From an uncultured Clostridium sp. (GTDB lineage Bacteria > Bacillota > Clostridia > Lachnospirales > Lachnospiraceae): 13,827 nt of DNA. The notes under the pieces are model-generated. The model worked only from the letters and a program-made list of their open reading frames with translations. It made no database searches and was not told the origin of the DNA. A program made the translations under genes and the position numbers. The DNA lies in assembly GCA_958349075.1 (NCBI GenBank), contig CATWBR010000064.1:1-13827 (forward strand), read 5' to 3'. Of this stretch, positions 7,746-13,827 are shown piece after piece (the stretch's first letter is position 1; each line of letters opens with the position of its first letter).

Positions 7746-9113
7746 TTAACATTCTTCCCCTTCACCTGGACGGTCTAACGGAAGTTTCAGCCACCACCAT
7801 TTGAAGAGAATATTGGCGATAATGCAGGCCGCCAGTATGGCCAGATAAATGCCGATAAACTTCCAGTGGCTTCCATTTAACAGCATCATAGGACCTACGG
7901 ACCAGGCGAACATCTCAATCGGCGTCGTAAACGGCGCTGCAAAGGCAGTATCATTCAGAGTCTTGGACAGGTTGTCCGGATCCACAATACGAAGAAGGAT
8001 AAATCCAATGGCGAATACACCTGTGGAATAACCGAATACGAAGATAGAACGCTCAAACCAGCTTCCTTTATTCATCGCCGGGCCAAAGAACATCAGCGTG
8101 ATGATTACGATTACAATACCGCAGAGGAGCAGAAGAGCCAGCGGAGCGGCGTATTTAATAATGACCGAAATCTTGATGGATGCAATGCCGAAGAATACGA
8201 GATAGTCCGTGGCAGTTCCGGAGATACGGCTGATCACGTTTTCATCTATGTATTTGCTGACTCCCACCTTCTTAAATGCGAGGAACATGACGATGGCGAT
8301 CAGGAAAGCAACCAGATAGGTCGGCAGATCAAGACCTGTCACGCTGAGGATCCACTTATTCAGGAGCATGCCTGCGCCGGACGCCACCAGAAGAACGGCA
8401 AGGTGCCAGGCCAGAGGATCTAAGACCATGGAAGAGACGGTTTCCTCACCCATGGATTTACGTTTCTCGTTTGGAATCAGGCCGGTTTTTAAGTCACCGG
8501 AGATATACTGGAAGCTCTTAATATACTTTGTCCATCCCCTCTTCGTGCCCATCTTGATAAAGAAGAGGCCTCCGAAGATGCCGGACAAAATTCCTACCGT
8601 GGCGCAGGTCATGGCAATATCCATGGCGTCCGGATCTCCCAGTCTCTGAAAGGTGGAGCCGACTGCCGCCGCCGTTCCGTGGCCGCCTGAAAAACCGGCT
8701 GCCAAAAGCAGGCCGAAACCGTAATTAATTTCCGGGAACAGTTTGGAAATTATAAGGATTGCAAACAGCGGAGCAAGGCTGAACTGGATAACCTGAGCCA
8801 GCACTTTATAGGAGAAGTAGGAGCCGATTCGGTCTACTTCCGATTTGAAATCATTTTTGGAAAATGAGAATCCGTTGATTCCGACTGCTGCGAATATTAC
8901 GATAATCAGCACACCTGCGTAGGAACCAATCCCCTCGGAAAACGGCAGGATATTCAGTCCCTGGCTTCCCAGCGCCAATGCGATAAAACCGGCAATCATA
9001 CTGGCCGGAACGAAGAATTTCTGCACTACCTTCACTTTGGCACGGATCAACTGCCCTACCATAATAAACAGAGATGCTATCGCAAAATCAAGTAAAAAAT
9101 CATTTACACTCAT
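7746..9113 (-). CDS. GltS-like sodium/glutamate symporter (ESS family)
   Basis: A 455-residue polytopic membrane carrier of the glutamate:Na+ symporter family. The hallmark first re-entrant loop GFSGGHGTAAAVGSTF is at 140-155. The second repeat carries FGYSTGVFAIGFILLRIVDP (360-379), which departs from the form I recall for E. coli GltS. A hydrophilic central loop lies at about 187-232 (ISGDLKTGLIPNEKRKSMG), and the tail after the last membrane helix is short. At 455 residues it is longer than E. coli GltS (about 400). The start has AGGAGGG at good spacing. It lies downstream of two amino-acid oxidoreductases in one operon, so it probably imports their substrate. Glutamate is the default guess, but the divergent second loop leaves room for another amino acid. 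Confidence 0.88.
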   Translation of the reverse strand: MSVNDFLLDFAIASLFIMVGQLIRAKVKVVQKFFVPASMIAGFIALALGSQGLNILPFSEGIGSYAGVLIIVIFAAVGINGFSFSKNDFKSEVDRIGSYFSYKVLAQVIQFSLAPLFAILIISKLFPEINYGFGLLLAAGFSGGHGTAAAVGSTFQRLGDPDAMDIAMTCATVGILSGIFGGLFFIKMGTKRGWTKYIKSFQYISGDLKTGLIPNEKRKSMGEETVSSMVLDPLAWHLAVLLVASGAGMLLNKWILSVTGLDLPTYLVAFLIAIVMFLAFKKVGVSKYIDENVISRISGTATDYLVFFGIASIKISVIIKYAAPLALLLLCGIVIVIITLMFFGPAMNKGSWFERSIFVFGYSTGVFAIGFILLRIVDPDNLSKTLNDTAFAAPFTTPIEMFAWSVGPMMLLNGSHWKFIGIYLAILAACIIANILFKWWWLKLPLDRPGEGEEC

Positions 9114-9139
9114 ATAACCCTCCTGTATTCGTATTTACA

Positions 9140-9169
9140 GGCTCAGGAATTACCCCGCGCTCCTGAGCC
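9140..9169 (-). promoter_or_regulatory. Intercistronic stem-loop before the gltS-like gene
   Basis: GGCTCAGGA (9140-9148) pairs perfectly with TCCTGAGCC (9161-9169) across a 12-base loop, between the OCD-family stop and the symporter's ribosome site. No T-run follows, so it is not an intrinsic terminator. A role as 3'-end stabiliser, processing site or partial attenuator that sets enzyme-to-carrier ratio is plausible. Confidence 0.55.
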
Positions 9170-9183
9170 GTCTGTCTTCTGTA

Positions 9184-10293
9184 TCAGGGTTCGCCAAACA
9201 GATTCAGCTTTGTTCCAATTCCCTTTTCCAATGCATTCTGGTAAATGGTATGGCCCCAGGCCAAGTCTTCTATCGGCATCCCGTCCATGATAAATATCAC
9301 CTTTTCCCTGTCGTCCAGCCTGCCTTCCGCCTTTCCTGCCGCCACATCTCCTAGCCCTGTGATATCTTCCTTCCGGATTTTACCGCTCCAGACCAGATCC
9401 ATCATAAATCCGCAGATCCCGCTCAGGTTCTTTGCAAAGCCGCCGGGGACATTGCCCAGTTCTTCCGCATATGCCTCGTACATCTCCCAGTTGTCAACCA
9501 CGATGCGGGAACTCTTCATCAGTGACTCGCTGATATCCGCGCTGGCCGGCAGAGTCAAGAGAGCGCCCTCGCCGAGCCAGTCATCCTCGATGCGGGGAGA
9601 CACGCTGCCCGATGTGGCCACATTGATCACATCACTGCCCCTGACCGCCTCCTCCACGGAACCGGCCACCTTCACCGTCACGTTATACTTCTCTTTCAGT
9701 TCTTCGGCATATCGGGAAGCGGCTTCTGCATCAATGTCATAGATGCGGATTTCCCGGATTGTTTTGAGGACATCCATCAGGGAATCCAGGCAGGCTCTTC
9801 CTATTACGCCGATACCAATGGCGCTCAGCACCTGAGCCTGGTTTTTTGCAAAATACTTGGCTCCCACTGCCGGGATGGCCCCGGTCCGCGCTGCGCTCAG
9901 GGCATTCGCGGACATGATGGCAATGGGCGCTCCCGTATCGGGATCGTTAAGCACCGTGGTCAGAATCGAGCGGGGAAGTCCTTTTTCCCGGTTGGCGAGA
10001 TTGGAACCGTACCATTTCTCGCCGCAGACATTAAAACGGCCTCCCAGATAGGCCACCAGGGCCATAAATCTCCGATCCGGCCCCTTTACCGGCATTCCAG
10101 CAAATTCCGTTTCCTTTGGGAAATAAATTTTAATTCCATGGGAGTTATGATTTGGGGCACCCATCAGATAATCTCCCTGTCCCAGAAGATCAAATACTTC
10201 ATCCATCACCTGTATGCAGGTATGTACATCATTGGCCCCCGCCTCCACGGCCTCGGCCTCCGTCAGAAATAAAAAGTCCAGATTATGGTTCAT
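9184..10293 (-). CDS. Ornithine cyclodeaminase/mu-crystallin family NAD(P)-dependent enzyme
   Basis: A 369-residue cytoplasmic oxidoreductase of the OCD/mu-crystallin family. The family includes ornithine cyclodeaminase, archaeal alanine dehydrogenase, ketimine reductases and SbnB-type enzymes. Family substrate-site residues appear as K93 in GEKWYGSN, R136 in LSAARTGAIPA and D253 in PASADIS. The Rossmann motif GIGVIG is at 160-165, followed by an acidic DID (186-188) that favours NAD. The N-terminal MGAPNHNSHGIKIYFPKE (44-61) and the long C-terminus (about 300-369) make it some 20-50 residues longer than classical OCD, suggesting a distinct subfamily. From memory, close relatives are sometimes labelled tyramine oxidase subunit B; nothing here supports that activity. 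AGGAGG precedes the start, and only 23 bases separate it from the AlaDH-like gene, so the two are co-translated partners. The substrate is unknown. Confidence 0.87.
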   Translation of the reverse strand: MNHNLDFLFLTEAEAVEAGANDVHTCIQVMDEVFDLLGQGDYLMGAPNHNSHGIKIYFPKETEFAGMPVKGPDRRFMALVAYLGGRFNVCGEKWYGSNLANREKGLPRSILTTVLNDPDTGAPIAIMSANALSAARTGAIPAVGAKYFAKNQAQVLSAIGIGVIGRACLDSLMDVLKTIREIRIYDIDAEAASRYAEELKEKYNVTVKVAGSVEEAVRGSDVINVATSGSVSPRIEDDWLGEGALLTLPASADISESLMKSSRIVVDNWEMYEAYAEELGNVPGGFAKNLSGICGFMMDLVWSGKIRKEDITGLGDVAAGKAEGRLDDREKVIFIMDGMPIEDLAWGHTIYQNALEKGIGTKLNLFGEP

Positions 10294-10316
10294 CCCCGTA
10301 TCCTCCTGTAAGTTCC

Positions 10317-11480
10317 TTAGAGTTTAATGAAATTATCGGATTTTGTACCGGTTGCCGCCGGAGCCGGATCCAGTTTTTTATCGGCAATCTTTAAAATATC
10401 CTCGGGACGAATCCACGGCCTTCCCTGGATTCCGCTGGTCTCCTCGTGTGACAGGTAACCCTTATATGCGGTAAGACTCCTTCTCAGGAAACCGTCCCTT
10501 GCACAGGCCTCGGCGACTCCGTTGTTCATAATGCTTCTGAAGTGGGGAAGCACGGAAGCTGCATAAGCGATGGAGGTGGACTGTGAAATTGCTCCCGGAA
10601 TGTTGCTCACGCAGTAATGTACAACTCCCTCCTCAATATAGCGCGGGTCGGCATGGGTTGTCTCATGGAATGTCTCAATAGCTCCCACATCATTGCTGAT
10701 ATCAACGATAACGGAACCTCTCTCCATGGAGCGCACCATCTCACGGTCAATCAGGAACTCTTTTGCCGTTTTCGGCCACTTAACGCAGTTGTAAACCACA
10801 TCAACTTCCGGAAGAAGTTTCTTTATATTATAACGGTTGGAAATCTGAGTATTTACTTCCTCGTTAAACTGTTTTCCAATATCTCGGAGTGTTCCGATAT
10901 TAATATCCATTACCGTTACCCATGCTCCCAGAGAATGAAGCACAGATGCAACGGATTTACCGACAATGCCGCCGCCCAGTACCAGCGCCTTGATGCCGGG
11001 AGCTCCACCCAGGCCGTTAACAAACTTGCCTTTGCCGCCATTGATGGCCAGAAGTGATTCCAGTCCCATCAGAGCGCCCTGCTTGCCTGCAGCCTCACAG
11101 TTTGGTGAACCGTAGCGGTGGGAATCCTCAGCAGTGAAGGCAATACATTTGCTGTCCAGGATTGCCTGGACCTCTTCGCGGTGGGCCGCCGGATGGATAC
11201 AGGTAAATACGATCTGGTTCTCCCTGAGCAGGCCGTATTCACAAGGCTCAAATTCTTTCACCTTAGCGACAAAATCACATTCTTTGTAAATCTCTTCCTT
11301 TGTATCAACCAATGTTGCTCCCTCGGCAGCATAAGCCTCATCACTGAAACCGGAACCCTCGCCTGCGCCCTTCTGCACATAAACCTCATGTCCATCCATT
11401 GCAATCATGCTCACCTCTGCAGGTGTGGCAATAACGCGGTACTCCCCAACTTTAATATCCTTCAGTACTCCAAACTTCAT
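10317..11480 (-). CDS. Alanine dehydrogenase/PNT-family oxidoreductase
   Basis: A 387-residue cytoplasmic enzyme of the alanine dehydrogenase/transhydrogenase family, which catalyses NAD-dependent oxidative deamination of L-alanine and its reversal. Canonical residues are present at canonical places: R15 (YRVIATP), K75 (AKVKE), H96 (TCIHPAA) and an Asp at 264 (SNDVGAIET). The nucleotide fold has GGGIVG (169-174) and an acidic D192. TTHADPRYIEEGVVHYCVSNIPGA (274-297) is the typical C-terminal signature. It is slightly longer than standard AlaDH (about 370), with an extra tail after 350 and a changed DSHRYGSPNCEAAGKQG stretch (119-135) where AlaDH carries its SEVAGR motif, so the substrate may not be alanine. 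It is the first gene of a sigma-54 operon; GGAGG lies seven bases before the start. Plausible roles are deamination of an imported amino acid or NADH recycling. Confidence 0.85.
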   Translation of the reverse strand: MKFGVLKDIKVGEYRVIATPAEVSMIAMDGHEVYVQKGAGEGSGFSDEAYAAEGATLVDTKEEIYKECDFVAKVKEFEPCEYGLLRENQIVFTCIHPAAHREEVQAILDSKCIAFTAEDSHRYGSPNCEAAGKQGALMGLESLLAINGGKGKFVNGLGGAPGIKALVLGGGIVGKSVASVLHSLGAWVTVMDINIGTLRDIGKQFNEEVNTQISNRYNIKKLLPEVDVVYNCVKWPKTAKEFLIDREMVRSMERGSVIVDISNDVGAIETFHETTHADPRYIEEGVVHYCVSNIPGAISQSTSIAYAASVLPHFRSIMNNGVAEACARDGFLRRSLTAYKGYLSHEETSGIQGRPWIRPEDILKIADKKLDPAPAATGTKSDNFIKL

Positions 11481-11553
11481 GTTCCTTCCTCCATTTTATA
11501 TCATTTTATTTTCCGGCGAAATGCAAAGCAGAATGGCATCATCACCGTTTTTT

Positions 11554-11576
11554 CTGCGGGTGTCCGCAGTTTTTTT
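11554..11576. promoter_or_regulatory. Leader hairpin of the operon; reads as a terminator on the + strand
   Basis: CTGCGG (11554-11559) and CCGCAG (11564-11569) form a GC-rich 6-bp stem with a four-base loop. Read on the minus strand it is a stem about 15 bases from the predicted 5' end of the operon mRNA, flanked by A-runs, which could protect the message. Read on the + strand it is followed by seven T's and has the form of an intrinsic terminator for transcription antisense to the operon. Confidence 0.5.
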
Positions 11577-11595
11577 CTTTACACTTATATAACAA

Positions 11596-11610
11596 GCAAC
11601 TTACGTGCCA
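11596..11610 (-). promoter_or_regulatory. Sigma-54 (-24/-12) promoter of the amino-acid operon
   Basis: The minus strand reads TGGCACGTAAGTTGC, a full match to the sigma-54 consensus TGGCAC-N5-TTGC with correct spacing. Transcription should begin near 11584, giving a leader of about 104 bases to the AlaDH-like gene. The only sigma-54 activator in the window is encoded in the same cluster, and candidate activator sites lie 110-170 bases upstream, the expected distance. Confidence 0.9.
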
Positions 11611-11660
11611 ACTTTTCAGGGGCAGTGAAAAAGTGCTGCAAACGTTGTAAAATGGAGGTT

Positions 11661-11693
11661 TCCGTATTTTCCAGCGATTGGTATAAATACGGA
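11661..11693. repeat. 9-bp inverted repeat between promoter and enhancer dyads
   Basis: TCCGTATTT (11661-11669) is matched perfectly by AAATACGGA (11685-11693) with 15 bases between. It is centred about 92 bases upstream of the predicted start site, abutting the first enhancer-like dyad. It may bind a second regulator or a DNA-bending protein; its sequence differs from the 16-bp dyads. Confidence 0.5.
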
Positions 11694-11753
11694 TGCTCAT
11701 TTTTGAGCAAACAAACCGCCCGTTTGTGGGCAAATAGTGCCCGAAAATGAGCA
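11694..11753. promoter_or_regulatory. Three phased 16-bp dyads, candidate upstream activator sites
   Basis: The dyads are TGCTCATTTTTGAGCA (11694-11709, perfect), CGCCCGTTTGTGGGCA (11717-11732) and TGCCCGAAAATGAGCA (11738-11753). All have 6-4-6 form with arms close to TGCYCR/TGRGCA. Centres are 23 and 21 bases apart, about two helical turns, and lie roughly 117, 140 and 161 bases upstream of the sigma-54 start site. This is the layout expected for cooperative binding of enhancer-binding protein dimers, presumably the RocR-like activator. Confidence 0.6.
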
Positions 11754-11763
11754 TTTATGTTTT

Positions 11764-11800
11764 AAAAAGAGACACCGGATTTTGATTCCGGCGCCTCTTT
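11764..11800 (-). terminator. Rho-independent terminator of the GGT gene
   Basis: On the minus strand a long stem (AAAGAGGCGCCGGA pairing with TCCGGTGTCTCTTT) with a seven-base loop is followed by a T-run. Two pairs are G-U in minus-strand RNA but would be A-C mismatches on the + strand, which shows the hairpin serves minus-strand transcription. It separates GGT from the sigma-54 operon. Confidence 0.85.
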
Positions 11801-11848
11801 CATCTTTTATAAATAGTTCATTCTCACCCGTTCATATTCTTTTTCCGC

Positions 11849-13681
11849 TTAATAGCCAAACGACTTGCTGTCACGCCTGAAATCCGATCCTCCGTACAGC
11901 TTACCGTCCTCACCATAGAATACTGCATTGGCATTTCCAAAGTATTTATCTATATCTTCTTTCTTATCCACCTCATATCCCATTTCTATCAGTTCATTAA
12001 TCACATTATCATCAATCCTGCCTTCATAGGCAACGGCGCCGGTCGCAGTGTTAAATATTCTCGGAGCGTTGATGGCCTCCTGAATTGTCATGCCGTGGTC
12101 AATTACATTGCTGATAATCTGTGTCACTGTTGTGATAATTCTGGTCGCTCCCGGCGTCCCAAGAACCATGAACGGTGTCCCGTCTTCCTTCAGCACTACA
12201 GTAGGACTCATGGAGGACAATGGAGTTTTTCCCGGTGCTATGGCATTTGGTGAATCCGGATCTGCCGAGAAATCATCCATTTCATTGTTAAAAATAAATC
12301 CGTATTCGTTCATTGCTACACCGGACGGATAATTGTGTGTCTGTGTAACCGCGACCATATTTCCGGCTTTGTCCGCGACTGAAAAATGGGTCGTATCCTT
12401 GTGCTCATAGGTCCATGGGTTTACTTCTTCATAAACAGTGGCCTTGTCCGGCTGAATCTGCTCTGCCTGTTTTTTCGCATATTCTTTATTTGTCAGACCT
12501 CCGATTGGTACATCCACATAGCCAGGATCCCCCATATATAATGCCCTGTCGTTGAAGGCGATTTTAAATGCCTCCGCCAGGTAGTGAAGATTCTCGGAAG
12601 AATTATGCTCCATCGAAGCAACGTCAAAGTTTTCCAGAACATTTAAAGCTTCTACAACATGGGTGCCTCCGGAAGACGGCAGTGGTGATGAAATAATCTG
12701 ATATCCGCGGTATGTGCCTCTGACCGGCTCCATTTCTTTAACGGTGTAATTTTCAAAATCCTCTACCGTAAAAACTCCGCCGTATTTATTAATTCTGTCC
12801 ACCATGGCCTGAGCCATAGGTCCTTTATAAAATGCATCTTTTCCTTCCGCCGCAATTTTCTTCAGCGTCTTTGCCAAAGCCGGTGTTTTGAACAGTTCAC
12901 CCACTTCATAGGTCATTCCGTCTTCTTTCAGATAAATATCCCCGAATTCAGGGTAATCTAACATCCATCCGTAGTAATCTTTCCACACTTCCGCCAGGTT
13001 GGGCGCCACATAAAACCCTTCCTCGGCCAGCTTAATGGCAGGCTGCATGACCTCTTCCCAAGTGACATTTCCGGAACCGTATTTTTCAAAAGCATAGTAG
13101 AGTCCGGCCACCTCTCCAGGTACTCCGACGGACTTTCCGCCGATAGCTTTCTGGTTGCCGATAACATTACCCTCACTGTCTTTCGGCCACATTTCCGGCG
13201 TTGCGGCCTGAGGCGCTCTCTCACGGAAATCTAGGAAAACAGCTTCGCCGTCCTCACTGTGGATCGTCATGAATCCACCGGCTCCCAGGCCCGAGTAATT
13301 GCATTCCACTACACCCAGGGCAAAACCGACCGCAACCGCTGCATCTACGGCATTACCGCCTGCTTTCAGGATTTCTACGCCGGCCTGGGACGCCTCCACC
13401 TTGGCCGAGGCTATCATGGCATTTTCGCCCGTCGCGTCTCTGCCCTCCATATTTACCTGCCCATCTTCATCCCAAAGGTACCAGCCGTTTCCATCTGTAA
13501 CCAGTCCAGTCTCCGTTCCACCCTGTACTGCTGCCTGACTTTCCGCCCGCGCTGCTTCACTGCTCCCGGCTTCAGTGGGCGGCGCTGCCGTCTCCTGCGG
13601 CTTCGGCGCCGAACATCCTGCCAGCGATACTGCCGTCACTACTGCTGCAAGGGATAAAGCTGTCAGCCTTTTTCTCCTCAT
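11849..13681 (-). CDS. ggt: Gamma-glutamyltransferase, surface lipoprotein
   Basis: An N-terminal-nucleophile enzyme that hydrolyses or transfers the gamma-glutamyl group of glutathione and similar compounds. It has 610 residues. A lipoprotein signal peptide (1-22, charged MRRKR, hydrophobic core) ends in lipobox LAGC with Cys23 as the lipid anchor, followed by a low-complexity Ala/Glu/Ser linker to about 60. Autocleavage is predicted between D429 and T430; T430 in TTHFSV is the nucleophile. Other active-site elements are R153 in DFRERAP, EMDDFSA (467-473), PLSSMSP (487-493) and GTPGATR (508-514). The segment between EMDDFSA and PLSSMSP is short, so the lid loop of E. coli GGT is absent, as in Bacillus enzymes. 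GGAGG lies seven bases before the start. It has its own promoter and terminator. Released glutamate could feed the GltS-like carrier encoded downstream. Confidence 0.95.
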   Translation of the reverse strand: MRRKRLTALSLAAVVTAVSLAGCSAPKPQETAAPPTEAGSSEAARAESQAAVQGGTETGLVTDGNGWYLWDEDGQVNMEGRDATGENAMIASAKVEASQAGVEILKAGGNAVDAAVAVGFALGVVECNYSGLGAGGFMTIHSEDGEAVFLDFRERAPQAATPEMWPKDSEGNVIGNQKAIGGKSVGVPGEVAGLYYAFEKYGSGNVTWEEVMQPAIKLAEEGFYVAPNLAEVWKDYYGWMLDYPEFGDIYLKEDGMTYEVGELFKTPALAKTLKKIAAEGKDAFYKGPMAQAMVDRINKYGGVFTVEDFENYTVKEMEPVRGTYRGYQIISSPLPSSGGTHVVEALNVLENFDVASMEHNSSENLHYLAEAFKIAFNDRALYMGDPGYVDVPIGGLTNKEYAKKQAEQIQPDKATVYEEVNPWTYEHKDTTHFSVADKAGNMVAVTQTHNYPSGVAMNEYGFIFNNEMDDFSADPDSPNAIAPGKTPLSSMSPTVVLKEDGTPFMVLGTPGATRIITTVTQIISNVIDHGMTIQEAINAPRIFNTATGAVAYEGRIDDNVINELIEMGYEVDKKEDIDKYFGNANAVFYGEDGKLYGGSDFRRDSKSFGY

Positions 13682-13732
13682 ACTTTTTCCTCCTTATCCT
13701 GTACATAAAAACAACGGGTGATATATAACCCC

Positions 13733-13762
13733 ATAATATCCCACACCCCCCTTTAGTGTCTA
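13733..13762 (-). promoter_or_regulatory. Promoter of the gamma-glutamyltransferase gene
   Basis: On the minus strand TAGACA (13762-13757) and TATTAT (13738-13733) are separated by 18 bases, each one mismatch from sigma-A consensus. The spacer is unusually G-rich (a six-G run). Upstream, to 13827, the DNA is very A+T-rich, which could act as an UP element; no further gene is seen there. Confidence 0.55.
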
Positions 13763-13827
13763 CTTTTTCTCATTTTTCTCTCAGATTTTATTGTAGTTTT
13801 ATGTATTTTATCTAATAAATTATATAT

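Larger units (their letters stand above)
11481..11848. other. 368-bp non-coding control region between GGT and the sigma-54 operon
   Basis: No credible gene lies here. From the operon side outward it contains the operon leader (11481-11584) with a hairpin, the sigma-54 promoter (11596-11610), an A+T-rich stretch, a 9-bp inverted repeat (11661-11693), three similar 16-bp dyads (11694-11753) and the GGT terminator (11764-11800). A 70-codon open frame across it has no ribosome site or coding character and overlaps all these elements. Confidence 0.8.

Noticed and set aside
11118..11750. 210-codon + strand open frame across the start of the AlaDH-like gene
   Set aside because: It is antisense to a well-supported gene and runs through promoter elements. 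Its protein has no recognisable motif, and no + strand promoter or ribosome site was seen.
11542..11754. 70-codon minus-strand open frame in the control region
   Set aside because: It overlaps the sigma-54 promoter, leader hairpin and dyads, has no ribosome site, and its composition (scattered Cys, Trp, Lys) looks like translated non-coding DNA.
13732..13756. G-rich stretch on the minus strand as a G-quadruplex
   Set aside because: Only three separate runs of three or more G's (six, three and four long) are present, so a regular four-tract structure would need an awkward split of the six-G run. It is better explained as a promoter spacer.

Overview
The window looks like chromosomal DNA of a low-to-mid-GC Firmicute, most likely a gut-type Clostridia/Lachnospiraceae amino-acid fermenter. 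The grounds are strong AGGAGG-type ribosome binding sites, a lipoprotein gamma-glutamyltransferase, a RocR-type sigma-54 activator, and Na+-coupled amino-acid carriers next to an alanine-dehydrogenase-type enzyme. The genus cannot be fixed from this sequence. There are ten protein genes, all apparently intact. I see no RNA genes, insertion sequences or CRISPR arrays.

Left part (1-5160, mostly + strand). An AbgT-family carrier (101-1657) and a PepT-like M20 zinc peptidase (1683-2795) form a two-gene operon behind a good housekeeping-type promoter, whose -10 box is enclosed by an 8-bp inverted repeat. This suggests uptake of a small peptide or amide conjugate followed by cytoplasmic hydrolysis. 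A LysR-type regulator (minus strand, 2836-3714) is divergent from a NAD-type malic enzyme (3909-5084). The shared intergenic region carries a 19-bp dyad flanked by a 10-bp direct repeat spaced by 40 bp. A strong bidirectional terminator (5123-5157) closes this half and also faces the end of the minus-strand set.

Right part (5209-13681, all minus strand). In transcription order, a gamma-glutamyltransferase lipoprotein (13681-11849) has its own promoter and terminator. It is followed by an operon: alanine dehydrogenase-like enzyme, ornithine cyclodeaminase-family enzyme, GltS-like Na+ symporter, then (after a 167-bp gap with its own possible promoter) a RocR-like sigma-54 activator and a YitT-family membrane protein. 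The 368-bp gap upstream of the operon is rich in control elements. It holds a consensus -24/-12 sigma-54 promoter (11596-11610), three similar 16-bp dyads about two helical turns apart (11694-11753) that look like activator sites, a separate 9-bp inverted repeat, and a leader hairpin.

Working model (inference). The surface GGT releases glutamate or other amino acids from gamma-glutamyl compounds. The GltS-like carrier imports an amino acid. The paired NAD(P)-dependent AlaDH-family and OCD-family enzymes interconvert it, under a cognate sigma-54 activator encoded in the same cluster. Malic enzyme feeds pyruvate and NADH. The operon's true substrate is not determinable here and is the main unknown of the window.
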